DNA from: Bacteroidales bacterium
GTDB taxonomy: Bacteria; Bacteroidota; Bacteroidia; Bacteroidales; P3
Assembly (NCBI GenBank): GCA_017960605.1
Contig: JAGCYV010000075.1
Coordinates: 1-64,000 of the forward strand
Direction: 5' to 3'
DNA: 64,000 nt
In this document: piece after piece, positions 34,989-43,700 of the stretch
Position numbering within the stretch: the first letter of the stretch is position 1
Layout: every line of letters starts with the position of its first letter
Made by a program: the position numbers and the translations under genes
Notes under the pieces: model-generated
What the model was told of the DNA's origin: nothing
What the model saw: only the letters and a program-made list of their open reading frames with translations
The model's database searches: none

Positions 34989-37625
34989 ATGCAGGAGCGG
35001 CAGTTTGACCCGTGGCAGCGGGAGGCGATTGAGATCAGCGGCGGACGGCATCTGGTGCTGGCGCCACCGGGATGCGGTAAGACGGACATCTTGACGGAAC
35101 GTGTGGTACATGCCCACGAACAGGGGGTGGAATACAAGGACATGCTGTGCCTGACCTTCACCAACCGCGCCGCCAAAGGGATGGCCCAACGTATCGCCGA
35201 CCGCACAGGCAATCCCGTCCCCGACGACCTCTTCGTGGGCAATATTCACCGCTACTGCTCGCAGATGCTTTTCAACGAGGGCATCGTGAACCACAACAGC
35301 GCCATCATCGACGAAGGCGACGTGGAGAGCATCATCCAGGAGGAACTCTGCAAGAAGTTGGACATCAAGAGCCACACCACGGAGCTGATGCGCTATCAGC
35401 ACGCGTTATGGCAACTGACGCTGGGGATGCGAGGCGATGTGGTGATGCACAACGAACTGCTGCAGACGGGGGCCATGCAGAAGCTGTGCGACGTGCTGGG
35501 ACGACCCGCCACAGACGAGAGCCTGGCCAGCATCTATGCCGACATCGAGGGCTTGATGAACCGCTACACCATCCTCTACGAACTGCCGGCCGCCAACACC
35601 ATGCGGCTGGCCCGCGCCTATCAGCAATACAAGGAGGACAACGACCTGCTGGATTATGACGACCTATTGGTGTTGGCCTTTAAGCATCTGCAAGGTGAAA
35701 GATTAAAGGTTAAAGGTGAAACAACAGACAATACCTCTCACCGCTACCGCTGGATAGAAATCGACGAGGTGCAGGACCTCAACGCCTTGCAGTTCGCGTT
35801 GGTGGATTGCTTCGCCGCCGACGATGCCACCATCGTCTATCTGGGCGACGAGCAGCAGGCCATCTTTTCCTTCATCGGAGCCAAGCTGGAGACCCTCGAG
35901 AGCCTGAAACGCCGCTGCGAGGGGCATATCCACTACCTGCACACCAACTACCGCTCGCCCAAATACCTCTTGGACCTCCAGAACGACTTCGCGGTGCGCA
36001 ATCTGGGCATCCGGCGCGACCTGTTGCCCACCACCGACAACACGGTGGAGAAACGTCCCGAGGATGTCTGCCTGCTCGATGTAGGCGACGCCACCTTGGA
36101 GAGCTACTATGCCGCCCGCTTCGCCAAACGATACGGCGATATGTCGGAAGACGGACGTGTGGCCGTGCTGGTGAGCACTAACCGCGAGGCCGACGAGGTG
36201 GGCGAGATGATGAGCTCCATGCATATCCCCCATTTCAAAATCAGCGGCACCGACTTGTTCTCCCTGCCGACAATACGCCTGCTGCTGGCTCATCTGAGCG
36301 TGCTCACCGACGAGACGGTGTTCATCGCATGGGCGCGCCTGCTATGGGGTCTCAAGGTGGTGCCCACCTACACCGCCGCCCGTGCCCTGATGCGCGACAT
36401 GCGGCGTGCGGCCCTGCTACCCACCGACTTCCTGCTTTATCCCAGAAGTTCCTATTTGCAAGAGTTTGTCCATGCCTACGACACCGAGGAGTTGGTCATC
36501 TTCGACACCGAAACCACCGGCCTCGACCCTCGTAACGACGACATTATCCAGATTGCCGCCATCCGCGTACGGCATGGCAAGGTGACAGGCAAGCCCTTCA
36601 ATATCATATTGGAGACCGACAAAGAGCTGCCCGCCACCGTCGGTGGACACCCCAACCCCATGCTGGAGGTCTATCGTATCAGCAAGCGCCACCCTCGAGC
36701 CGAAGGCCTTCAGTTGTTTATGGAGTACTGCAAGGGGAGAGTACTCGTCGGCCACAATGTAGAGTATGATTACCAGATACTTCGCCATAATCTCCAGCGG
36801 GAGAATCTCCATGCGCAACTCTCCATTCTCAACTCCACTCGCTATTACGACACGCTGAAATACATCCGTCTGGTGCGCCCGCGCCTGCGGCACTACAAAC
36901 TAGGACATCTACTTGAGGTGCTGCACCTTGAAGGACAGAACAGCCATCAGGCCGACGACGACATCATGGCCACACTCTCGCTGCTCACCTTCTGTCACCG
37001 AAACGCCCTGATGCTGGCCGCCGAACAACGCCGCTTCCTCGACAACCACAAAAGGATGATAGACAAGTTCCGCGAACGCTACGCCGATGTCTATCAACAT
37101 GCTGTGGGTCGGATGCACACCGACGGCAGCGGCATCCTTGAGGAGATGAAATACATGTATGAAAGCACCGATATAGAGCCCGTGGACAAATGGCAGCATC
37201 TGCTACACTACCTTGAGAGCGACGTCATCAAAGAGGAACTCTACCCCACCCTGCGGCTGCAACTGGAACGTTACATCACCGACCTCTGCACCAGCAAGGA
37301 GGCCGACATGTGCGGCAGCTCGCTCGAGGAGCGTTTCATCATCTCCACCGTACATAAAGCCAAAGGGTTGGAGTTCGACACTGTGATTGTCTATCGCGCC
37401 ATCGACGGCAGCTATCCCGGTTCACACAGCTGGACAGAAAAGCAGATACAGGAAGACGCGCGGCGTTTGTTTGTCGCCCTCTCGCGGTCGAAGAAGCACC
37501 TCTGTGTCCTCTGCGACTCTTATTACGGGCGTTCCACCCACACCCTCAGTCCCTTCTTGGAGAAAGTCAAAGGGCATTTCACCCTCTACCACCGCACGCC
37601 CGACGGGAAGATTCGGGAAGATTAG
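34989..37625 (+). CDS. UvrD/Rep-type helicase with embedded DEDDh 3'-5' exonuclease
   Basis: An 878-residue superfamily 1A helicase. Start at 34989 gives [14 protein letters not shown], directly before the first helicase motif. Helicase motifs: Walker [11 protein letters not shown] (about 24-33), [15 protein letters not shown] box (about 259-263), [14 protein letters not shown], and after the insert [16 protein letters not shown] and [15 protein letters not shown] (about 826). Between them (about 498-670) lies a DnaQ-like exonuclease: [23 protein letters not shown] and [11 protein letters not shown] give all acidic and His residues. The protein could therefore unwind and trim DNA in one chain, probably in repair. 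Heptamer repeats encode residues 236-245 ([10 protein letters not shown]) and about 610-616. Its 3' end overlaps queF by 4 bp. Confidence 0.9.
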   Translation: MQERQFDPWQREAIEISGGRHLVLAPPGCGKTDILTERVVHAHEQGVEYKDMLCLTFTNRAAKGMAQRIADRTGNPVPDDLFVGNIHRYCSQMLFNEGIVNHNSAIIDEGDVESIIQEELCKKLDIKSHTTELMRYQHALWQLTLGMRGDVVMHNELLQTGAMQKLCDVLGRPATDESLASIYADIEGLMNRYTILYELPAANTMRLARAYQQYKEDNDLLDYDDLLVLAFKHLQGERLKVKGETTDNTSHRYRWIEIDEVQDLNALQFALVDCFAADDATIVYLGDEQQAIFSFIGAKLETLESLKRRCEGHIHYLHTNYRSPKYLLDLQNDFAVRNLGIRRDLLPTTDNTVEKRPEDVCLLDVGDATLESYYAARFAKRYGDMSEDGRVAVLVSTNREADEVGEMMSSMHIPHFKISGTDLFSLPTIRLLLAHLSVLTDETVFIAWARLLWGLKVVPTYTAARALMRDMRRAALLPTDFLLYPRSSYLQEFVHAYDTEELVIFDTETTGLDPRNDDIIQIAAIRVRHGKVTGKPFNIILETDKELPATVGGHPNPMLEVYRISKRHPRAEGLQLFMEYCKGRVLVGHNVEYDYQILRHNLQRENLHAQLSILNSTRYYDTLKYIRLVRPRLRHYKLGHLLEVLHLEGQNSHQADDDIMATLSLLTFCHRNALMLAAEQRRFLDNHKRMIDKFRERYADVYQHAVGRMHTDGSGILEEMKYMYESTDIEPVDKWQHLLHYLESDVIKEELYPTLRLQLERYITDLCTSKEADMCGSSLEERFIISTVHKAKGLEFDTVIVYRAIDGSYPGSHSWTEKQIQEDARRLFVALSRSKKHLCVLCDSYYGRSTHTLSPFLEKVKGHFTLYHRTPDGKIRED
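35694..35721. repeat. 7-bp tandem array in the helicase gene, site 1 (four units)
   Basis: GGTGAAA, GATTAAA, GGTTAAA, GGTGAAA, in frame, lying just before the DEVQD motif. Confidence 0.9.
36816..36836. repeat. 7-bp tandem array in the helicase gene, site 2 (three units)
   Basis: CAACTCT, CCATTCT, CAACTCC: exactly 21 bp or seven codons within the exonuclease domain. Confidence 0.75.
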
Positions 37626-38083
37626 AACGGCCTGTAGGTGGCCATGCGCTGGGCGGCCAGCTGCTCGTACATAGTACCCGGACGGCCGTAGTTGGCATAG
37701 GGGTGGATGCTGATGCCTCCACGTGGCACAAAGAGTCCTATCACCTCGATATATCGGGGATCCATCAACTTGATGAGGTCGTCCATGATGGTATTCACGC
37801 AGTCCTCGTGGAAATCGCCGTGGTTACGGAACGAGAAGAGATAAAGTTTCAGGCTCTTGCTTTCCACCATGCGACGGTCGGGGATGTACATGATTTTGAT
37901 TTCTGCAAAGTCGGGTTGCCCTGTAATGGGGCACATCGCCGTGAATTCGGGGCAGTTGAACTGTACCCAATAGTCGCGTTCGGGATGCTGGTTCTCAAAT
38001 GCCTCCAGCACCTCAGGAGCATAGTTCTCCGGTATCGGGCTGCTGTGGCCCAAGGCCTTCAGGTTGTCTTGTTCGCGATTCAT
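37622..38083 (-). CDS. queF: NADPH-dependent 7-cyano-7-deazaguanine reductase
   Basis: A 153-residue QueF, which reduces the nitrile preQ0 to the amine preQ1 in queuosine synthesis. The catalytic Cys lies in [16 protein letters not shown], and the substrate-binding part is [20 protein letters not shown] with HED after it; SIHPYANYG closes the domain. This is the short, unimodular form. The start is placed at ATG 38083, which overlaps the queE stop in an ATGA arrangement; an upstream ATG would add 14 residues encoded inside queE. It ends the queC-D-E-F operon. Confidence 0.96.
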   Translation of the reverse strand: MNREQDNLKALGHSSPIPENYAPEVLEAFENQHPERDYWVQFNCPEFTAMCPITGQPDFAEIKIMYIPDRRMVESKSLKLYLFSFRNHGDFHEDCVNTIMDDLIKLMDPRYIEVIGLFVPRGGISIHPYANYGRPGTMYEQLAAQRMATYRPF

Positions 38084-38670
38084 TGTATATTCAATATTTT
38101 GTGTATCTGTAGCGAAAGCCTCCACTGTGGGTGGCTCTTGATGTACTCCACCGCGGCGGCTGTAATCTGTTTGTTCTTAGCGTTGTCCCCCATATCGCAA
38201 GGCTGGAGGAAGATGAACGGCGGAAGGTGAAAGGTGAGAGATGAAATCTGGTCGGCGGGATCGTGCTCGCCATCGAACACCACCTTGATTTCATCGGCAC
38301 GGGTCAGTACCACCTCTGCGCCATCGACATAGACCGTCTTGGGAGAGAGGGTAACCCAATCCACGTTGGGCGGAAGGAGATGCGTGCCGTTGGTCTCTAC
38401 AGCCACCGTCTTGTGTGCGGCATGCAGGGCCTCGACAAGACTCTCCGTCAGTTGCAGCGACGGCTCGCCGCCGGTAATCACCACCAGGCGGGCAGGATGC
38501 CTGACCACCGCGGCCACAATCTCCTCTTCCGACATCTCATCGCCGCCCTCATGCCGTGTGTCACAAAAGGGGCACTTCAGGTTGCATCCGCTGAAACGGA
38601 CAAAGACCGCAGGCGTCCCGCTGTAGAGACCTTCGCCCTGAAGGCTGTAGAATATCTCGTTGACCTTCAT
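38080..38670 (-). CDS. queE: 7-carboxy-7-deazaguanine synthase (radical SAM)
   Basis: A 196-residue radical SAM enzyme that contracts carboxy-tetrahydropterin to 7-carboxy-7-deazaguanine. The iron-sulfur Cys are 29, 33 and 36 ([15 protein letters not shown]3CX2C), preceded by [20 protein letters not shown], and [11 protein letters not shown] follows. Residues about 142-153 ([12 protein letters not shown]) are encoded by a five-unit heptamer array in the same frame, replacing what is normally a short loop before the LQP element. The gene overlaps queD upstream and queF downstream by 4 bp each. Confidence 0.95.
   Translation of the reverse strand: MKVNEIFYSLQGEGLYSGTPAVFVRFSGCNLKCPFCDTRHEGGDEMSEEEIVAAVVRHPARLVVITGGEPSLQLTESLVEALHAAHKTVAVETNGTHLLPPNVDWVTLSPKTVYVDGAEVVLTRADEIKVVFDGEHDPADQISSLTFHLPPFIFLQPCDMGDNAKNKQITAAAVEYIKSHPQWRLSLQIHKILNIQ
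38212..38246. repeat. 7-bp tandem array in queE (five units)
   Basis: GATGAAC, GGCGGAA, GGTGAAA, GGTGAGA, GATGAAA on the plus strand, all within the queE reading frame. Confidence 0.88.
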
Positions 38671-39002
38671 TCGTCAATTTCGTAGGTGGCTGTGTTTCCA
38701 GTGGTTTCCTGCACATCGACACGGTAGCAGTTGGGCACCTGCTGCTGGCACCAGCGGGCGATATTCTCCGCCGTGGGGTTGCAGCCGATGACATCATTTA
38801 TCACCTGATGGTCAAGCTTGTCGGTGATGCTGCTCTTGATTTTGGAGAAATCCACCACCATGCCGTTACGATCCAGTTCGCGGGCCTTGCAGTAGATGGT
38901 AATCTGCCAGTTGTGCCCGTGCAACTGAGTGCACTTGCTCGGGTAATCCAGCTCCAACCTGTGAGCGCCGGAGACTTCGATATGTTTCTTTACGTAATAC
39001 AC
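38667..39002 (-). CDS. queD: 6-carboxytetrahydropterin synthase
   Basis: A 111-residue QueD, converting dihydroneopterin triphosphate to 6-carboxytetrahydropterin. It has the zinc His set and catalytic Cys in SGAHRLELDYPSKCTQLHGH, then KLDHQVIND and NPTAENIARW. I start it at GTG 39002, giving MYYVKKHIEVSGAHR, the usual N-terminus of this family; an ATG-started reading 144 bp further upstream would lie inside queC and add unrelated residues. The 29 bases between the queC stop and this GTG are almost exactly four AT-rich heptamers, leaving no recognisable ribosome site. Confidence 0.93.
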   Translation of the reverse strand: MYYVKKHIEVSGAHRLELDYPSKCTQLHGHNWQITIYCKARELDRNGMVVDFSKIKSSITDKLDHQVINDVIGCNPTAENIARWCQQQVPNCYRVDVQETTGNTATYEIDE

Positions 39003-39030
39003 TTTGAAATTTGAAAATTGAAAATTAAAA
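39003..39030. repeat. 7-bp tandem array filling the queC-queD gap (four units)
   Basis: TTTGAAA, TTTGAAA, ATTGAAA, ATTAAAA on the plus strand, 28 bp. It occupies all but one base of the space between the queC stop and the queD start. Confidence 0.92.
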
Positions 39031-39031
39031 A

Positions 39032-39724
39032 CTATTGCGTCACGTCGTATTTCGTTGGGTCGGGGATGCCGGCCGTGCGGAAAGCCTCGCGGCGTTCGGT
39101 GCAGGTGCCGCAGGTGCCGCAATGGTGCTCGCCACCACGATAACACGAGTAGGTCTGCCCATAGTCGATACCCAAAGCCGTACCGCGTCGCACCAGGTCA
39201 GCCTTGGTGAGGTTCGTATAAGGCGCCGCCAGCTGCACACCCTCGTAGGTGCCCGCCTGCATGGCGCCGTCCATCGCCTCCACAAACGCCGGCCGGCAGT
39301 CGGGATAGATGGCGTGGTCGCCACCGTGATTGGCTATCAGCACCCGTTTCAATCCCCGGCTCTCGGCCAATCCACAGGCAATGCTCAGCATGATGCCGTT
39401 GCGGAACGGCACCACAGTGGAATGCATGTTGCTGTCGTCATAACTGCCGTCGGGGATGGCCTCCGCCCCACTGAGCAGCGACGAGGAAAAATAGCGACTC
39501 ATGAAGCCTAGTTCGATGACGAGATGCTCGATGCCCAGCAACTGGCAATGATGCCGCGCACAGGCAATCTCGCGAGCGGCATGGTTGCTGCCATAATCGA
39601 AAGTCACAGCCAACGCTATACGTTGCCGCTCCTCATAGAGCAGGGTGGTGGAATCAAGTCCACCCGAATAAATAATCACCGAATCAGGCGGCCGTTTATC
39701 GGCCACTATCTTACTGTCTGTCAT
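39032..39724 (-). CDS. queC: 7-cyano-7-deazaguanine synthase
   Basis: A 230-residue ATP-dependent enzyme that turns 7-carboxy-7-deazaguanine into preQ0. The PP-loop is SGGLDSTTLL (about 20-29). The C-terminal zinc site is the Cys cluster CYRGGEHHCGTCGTCTERR. The N-terminal 15 residues are an extension on the family start (usually IYSGGLDS near residue 5). It heads queC-D-E-F; the first enzyme, GTP cyclohydrolase (folE), and the later tRNA steps (tgt, queA) are not in this window. The SIMPL gene ends 48 bp upstream on the same strand, so the operon might begin there. Confidence 0.96.
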   Translation of the reverse strand: MTDSKIVADKRPPDSVIIYSGGLDSTTLLYEERQRIALAVTFDYGSNHAAREIACARHHCQLLGIEHLVIELGFMSRYFSSSLLSGAEAIPDGSYDDSNMHSTVVPFRNGIMLSIACGLAESRGLKRVLIANHGGDHAIYPDCRPAFVEAMDGAMQAGTYEGVQLAAPYTNLTKADLVRRGTALGIDYGQTYSCYRGGEHHCGTCGTCTERREAFRTAGIPDPTKYDVTQ

Positions 39725-39772
39725 ATTCTTGTTTTGTTAAAGGGGGTTGTCAAGAAGACCCCTGTAGCTATT

Positions 39773-40477
39773 CTATTTCAGGTAGTACTCCACGGTGGTC
39801 ACCACACGCACCTTCTTCACCTGCGGCGTGTTCTCGTCGAGGTCCTCCACCTCGAAGTAGCCTTGCGAGGCGGTGCGCATCTTGCCAATCTTGCTGTGGC
39901 TGTTTTTGGCAAACTCGTCGGCGGCCGTACGGGCATTCTCCAAACTCTCCGCAATCATGGCCGGCTTGATGTCGTTCAGGCCGTGATACTCGTAACTGGC
40001 ATAGCTGTTGCTGATGATGTCCTGCTTCAGCAAGTCGCCGTCGATGGTACGCTCCAGGTCGCGCACCACGTCCATCTTGTCGGTAAAAACATTGATGGTC
40101 TGGTTGGCGTTGTAGCGGAAGCGTATGTTCGAGGTGTAGTAGCTGTCGTAGCGGTCGTTGAAGTGGGCCGAGGTGAATTTGATTTCCTCGTCGGAGAAAC
40201 CTGCCTTCTTCAGCAGACTGACCACAGCCTTCTCGTTGCGCTCCATAGTGGCGCGGAGGTCGGTGAGCTCGTTGTCCTGTCCGCTGAAGCTGACGCGCAG
40301 CACCACACGGTCGGCCGGCACCTCCTTCTCGCAGAGGCCGCGCACCTTCACGGTGTCGTCATACGACTTCAGCGTCCTCACAGTGAAGACCATAGAAAAC
40401 CCTAACACCAAGGCTGCCAACACGATGGCCACACCCTGAATCATGTTCTTCTTGAACGGTATGCTACTTCCTTTCAT
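39773..40477 (-). CDS. SIMPL domain membrane-anchored protein
   Basis: A 234-residue protein of the SIMPL/DUF541 family. It has one N-terminal membrane helix (about 13-32, MIQGVAIVLAALVLGFSMVF) and a large extracytoplasmic domain with the family pattern of two SIMPL repeats (VKVRGLCEKEVPADRVVLRV, and ENARTAADEFAKNSHSKIGK). Bacterial members are mostly of unknown role; some are linked to stress. It is placed upstream of queC on the same strand but shows no functional link to queuosine. Confidence 0.88.
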   Translation of the reverse strand: MKGSSIPFKKNMIQGVAIVLAALVLGFSMVFTVRTLKSYDDTVKVRGLCEKEVPADRVVLRVSFSGQDNELTDLRATMERNEKAVVSLLKKAGFSDEEIKFTSAHFNDRYDSYYTSNIRFRYNANQTINVFTDKMDVVRDLERTIDGDLLKQDIISNSYASYEYHGLNDIKPAMIAESLENARTAADEFAKNSHSKIGKMRTASQGYFEVEDLDENTPQVKKVRVVTTVEYYLK

Positions 40478-40566
40478 GGTTTTTGATTGTTTGCATTTGA
40501 GTTAGGAACGCAACATCCGACCTTTTATTGTCCCAAAAACATTTTTTTCACCCTCGATTCAAGCCA

Positions 40567-40669
40567 TCAACTCCGTATCAACTCCGTTGCCCCTCCGTCT
40601 CACCTCCGTCTCACCTCCGTTGACGGACGTAGGAAAGACGGTGGCACGACGGTCCGGAGACGGTGGAAC
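40567..40669. repeat. 11-bp tandem array E with inverted part
   Basis: Five units of the TCACCTCCGTC type (40567-40621), one mixed unit, a 4-bp break, then three units of the opposite-strand type (GACGGTGGCAC and relatives, 40637-40669). Bases 40564-40622 match 62584-62642 with one difference. It lies between divergent SIMPL and glucan synthase genes, 56 bp before the latter's -7 element. Confidence 0.93.
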
Positions 40670-40724
40670 AATCTAAAGATTGTCCAGTTGTAAAAAAACT
40701 TCCGTCAAGATTGCTAATTTTTCG

Positions 40725-40732
40725 TATTTTTG
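40725..40732 (+). promoter_or_regulatory. -7 element of the glucan synthase promoter
   Basis: TATTTTTG matches the -7 consensus, 27 bp before the ATG. I see no TTTG at the usual -33 distance. Confidence 0.55.
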
Positions 40733-40758
40733 CAGTTTTGATTTTTCCCGATTCGGAC

Positions 40759-43700
40759 ATGAAGAGCATATATAATATATTCAAAGAGAGCGTCAAAGAG
40801 ATTACGCACTACTACATGCTGCTGGTGGAGGAGACGAAAAGCCAGCGGCTGGTGGGCAGCACGAACGAGTGGGTGCTGGACAACTACTACATGATCAGCG
40901 AGCAGGAGAAGGTGATGAAGGAGGAGCTGAAAGGCATGGAGCGGGGCAAGTGGAAGGTGGAACGACGCCGTCTGACGATGCTGATGGAGCTGCTGCAGGG
41001 CTTCCTGCGGAAATGCCACTACGCGGTGGATAAGAACCTGCTGTTCCGCTACCTGACGCAGGTGCAGGCCCGCCAGAAGGACTACCTCACCTACCCCGAG
41101 GTCTATACGCTGCTGCCGCTGACCAAGCTGGTGCTGATCAACGAGCTGGCCACCCTGTGCCGCCAGATGGAGGCGCAGAAGGCCTACCACTATACCGTCA
41201 CCGAGAAGGACCACGCCGACCCCGACCGGCTGAACGAGGCCGCCCGTGAGAACCTGACGATGATGAACATCTTCAACTCGCTGAAGAAGATGACCAAGCT
41301 GCCGCTGGCGGAGCTGATCGACGCGGTGAGCTTCTCGGAGAAGGCCCTCAAGGGGGAGAAGGTGGGGATGTACGACCAGATGTACGACCGGACGAAGGAG
41401 GACTACCGCGCGAAGGTGGTGAGAGAGTGTCGAAGAGTCAAAGGGTCGAAGAGCCGAAGGGTCACAGAATATGAGTTGGTGAAGGACCTGGTGGCGAAAG
41501 CCGACGAGAGAGGTGAGCATGTGGGCTGGCAGCTCTTCCCGCCGAAGCAGTGGGAGGCCCGTGCCCACGGGTATGTGGGGATTGTGGTGACAGCGGCGTT
41601 GCTGCTGGCGGTGGCGTTCGCTTATGGAATCAATGGTTTTCGAGAGTTTAACTGGCTGAGTGTGGTGCTGACGGTACTGCTGTGGGTGCCGATGAGCCAG
41701 ATCGTGATAGACCTCTTCAACCAACTGCTGTACAAGCTTCACAAACCTGTCAACACCTTCAAAATCAAGTTCAAAGACGGCCTGATTCCCAAAGAATACA
41801 CCACGATGGTCATCATGCCCACCATCCTGAAGAACAAGGAGAAGACCATCGAACTGCTGGAGCAGCTGGAGGTGTATTACCTGTCGAACCTGAACCGTGC
41901 GAGCGAAGGACAGCGGATGGAACAACGTCCGCAGAACCTGTACTATACCCTCGTGGGCGACGCCGCCTCCTATAAAGAGGCCGACGCGCCGTGGGACGAG
42001 GAGGTGGCGCAGGCGGGATTGCAGAAGGTGAAGGAGTTGAACGAGAAATACGGCAGCCACATCTTCAACTTCGTCTATCGCAAACGTGCCTGGAGCGAGG
42101 GAGAGCAGACGTGGCTGGGCCACGAGCGCAAACGCGGCGCCATCCTGCACTTCAACGATTTGGCTTTGGGGCAGACCTCCGAGGAGGAGAAGCAACAGCG
42201 GTTCCGCTGCGAGACCCTCTCGGGATGGCTGAACCAGCCGCCCCAGTTCATCATCACCTTGGACACCGACACGGAGCTGGTGCTCTACTCGGCCCAGAAA
42301 CTCATCGGAGCGATGGCGCATCCGTTGAACCGAGCCCAACTGAGTGCCGACAGTAAGCGGGTGGATCGCGGATACGGCATCATGCAGCCCAGGGTGAATG
42401 TGGATGTGGAGGTGACGAACAAGAGCCGCTACGCACAGCTCTTTGCGGGATTGGGCGGCTTGGATGTCTATACCACCGCTTCGTTCGAACTCTATCAGGA
42501 CATCTTCAACGAGGGGTCGTTCTGCGGCAAGGGTATCTATGACCTGCGGGTGTTCCAGCAGGTGCTGAAGGGCACTTTCCCGGAGAATCTGATTCTGAGT
42601 CACGACCTCATCGAGGGCTGCCATATCCGCTGCGGACTCATCAACGACCTGGAACTCTTCGACGACAACCCCAGCAACTATATCGACGACGCCAAGCGCC
42701 ACCACCGCTGGACGCGCGGCGACTGGCAAATCATCGGCTGGCTGAAGAACTCCGTGCGAAACGAAAAGGGCGAGAAGGTGAAGAACCAGGTGAATACCAT
42801 CGGCCGTTGGAAGATATTCGACAACTTGCGCCGTTCAGTACTGAGTCTGGCACTGCTGGTAATCATACTGGCCGGTTACTCCATTTTCATCATCAATGCC
42901 TCATTCTCCATTTCTCCCGCATGGTACGTGCTCCTGGCATTCATAGCGGTGGCCAGTCCCATTGTGTTCTTCATCATCGGACAGATTACCACGCTGCCGC
43001 GATTCGGCAAGCGCTACCGCTACTACATGACCCTGATGCGCGGCTTCCGGGTAATCATCTACCGTTCGCTTGTCCAGTTCGCCCTGCTGCCCAAGGAGGC
43101 GTGGATGTACACCGACGCGGCGGTGCGTGCCTGCTGGCGCATGTGGGTGAGTCATCACAACCTGTTGGCATGGATCACCAGCGACGAGGCCGCCAAGAAT
43201 ACCAAAGGAACGCTGGGCGACTACCTGGGCAAGTTCTGGTTCAACTATGTGATGAGTGCGGTGCTGGTGATGATGGGACTTATGGGCACCGTGAGTTTCA
43301 TGGGCTGGACGGGCATTCTGTTCTGCGTAGTGACGTGGTGCGGGGCACCGTTCCTGATGTACTGGCTGGGCAAGAAATTCCCACAGGACAAGCACAGTCT
43401 CGGCGAGAAAGAGACCGGCGAGGTGCGCCAACTGGCCTGCGACACGTGGCACTTCTTCGACAGCCTGATTACCGAAGAGACCCACTGGCTCATCCCCGAC
43501 AACTACCAGCTGAACCGCGAGCAGAAGACCGACTACAAGACCTCGCCGACCAATATCGGATACTCGCTGATCTCGGTCATCAGTGCGGCGGAACTGGGCT
43601 TTATCGGGCACGAGGAAGCGGTGGAACGGATAGGCCACATCGTCGATACGGTGGAGAAACTGGAGAAATGGAACGGGCATCTGTTCAACTGGTACGACAT

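Noticed and set aside
39003..39146. ATG-started N-terminal extension of queD reaching back into queC
   Set aside because: The added residues are unrelated to QueD, overlap queC by 115 bp and include the heptamer array; GTG at 39002 gives the family-standard N-terminus.
39725..39772. Possible preQ1 riboswitch before queC (TAGCTACA followed by a G-rich arm and a short hairpin)
   Set aside because: The flanking stem needed for a class I preQ1 aptamer cannot form: the bases before TAGCTACA are the end of the SIMPL gene and do not pair with GGGGTC. Only a small GGGG/CCCC hairpin remains.
42900..42925. Possible heptamer array (CATTCTC, CATTTCT) in a membrane segment of the glucan synthase
   Set aside because: Only two loosely matching units and a hydrophobic coding context that favours such codons.
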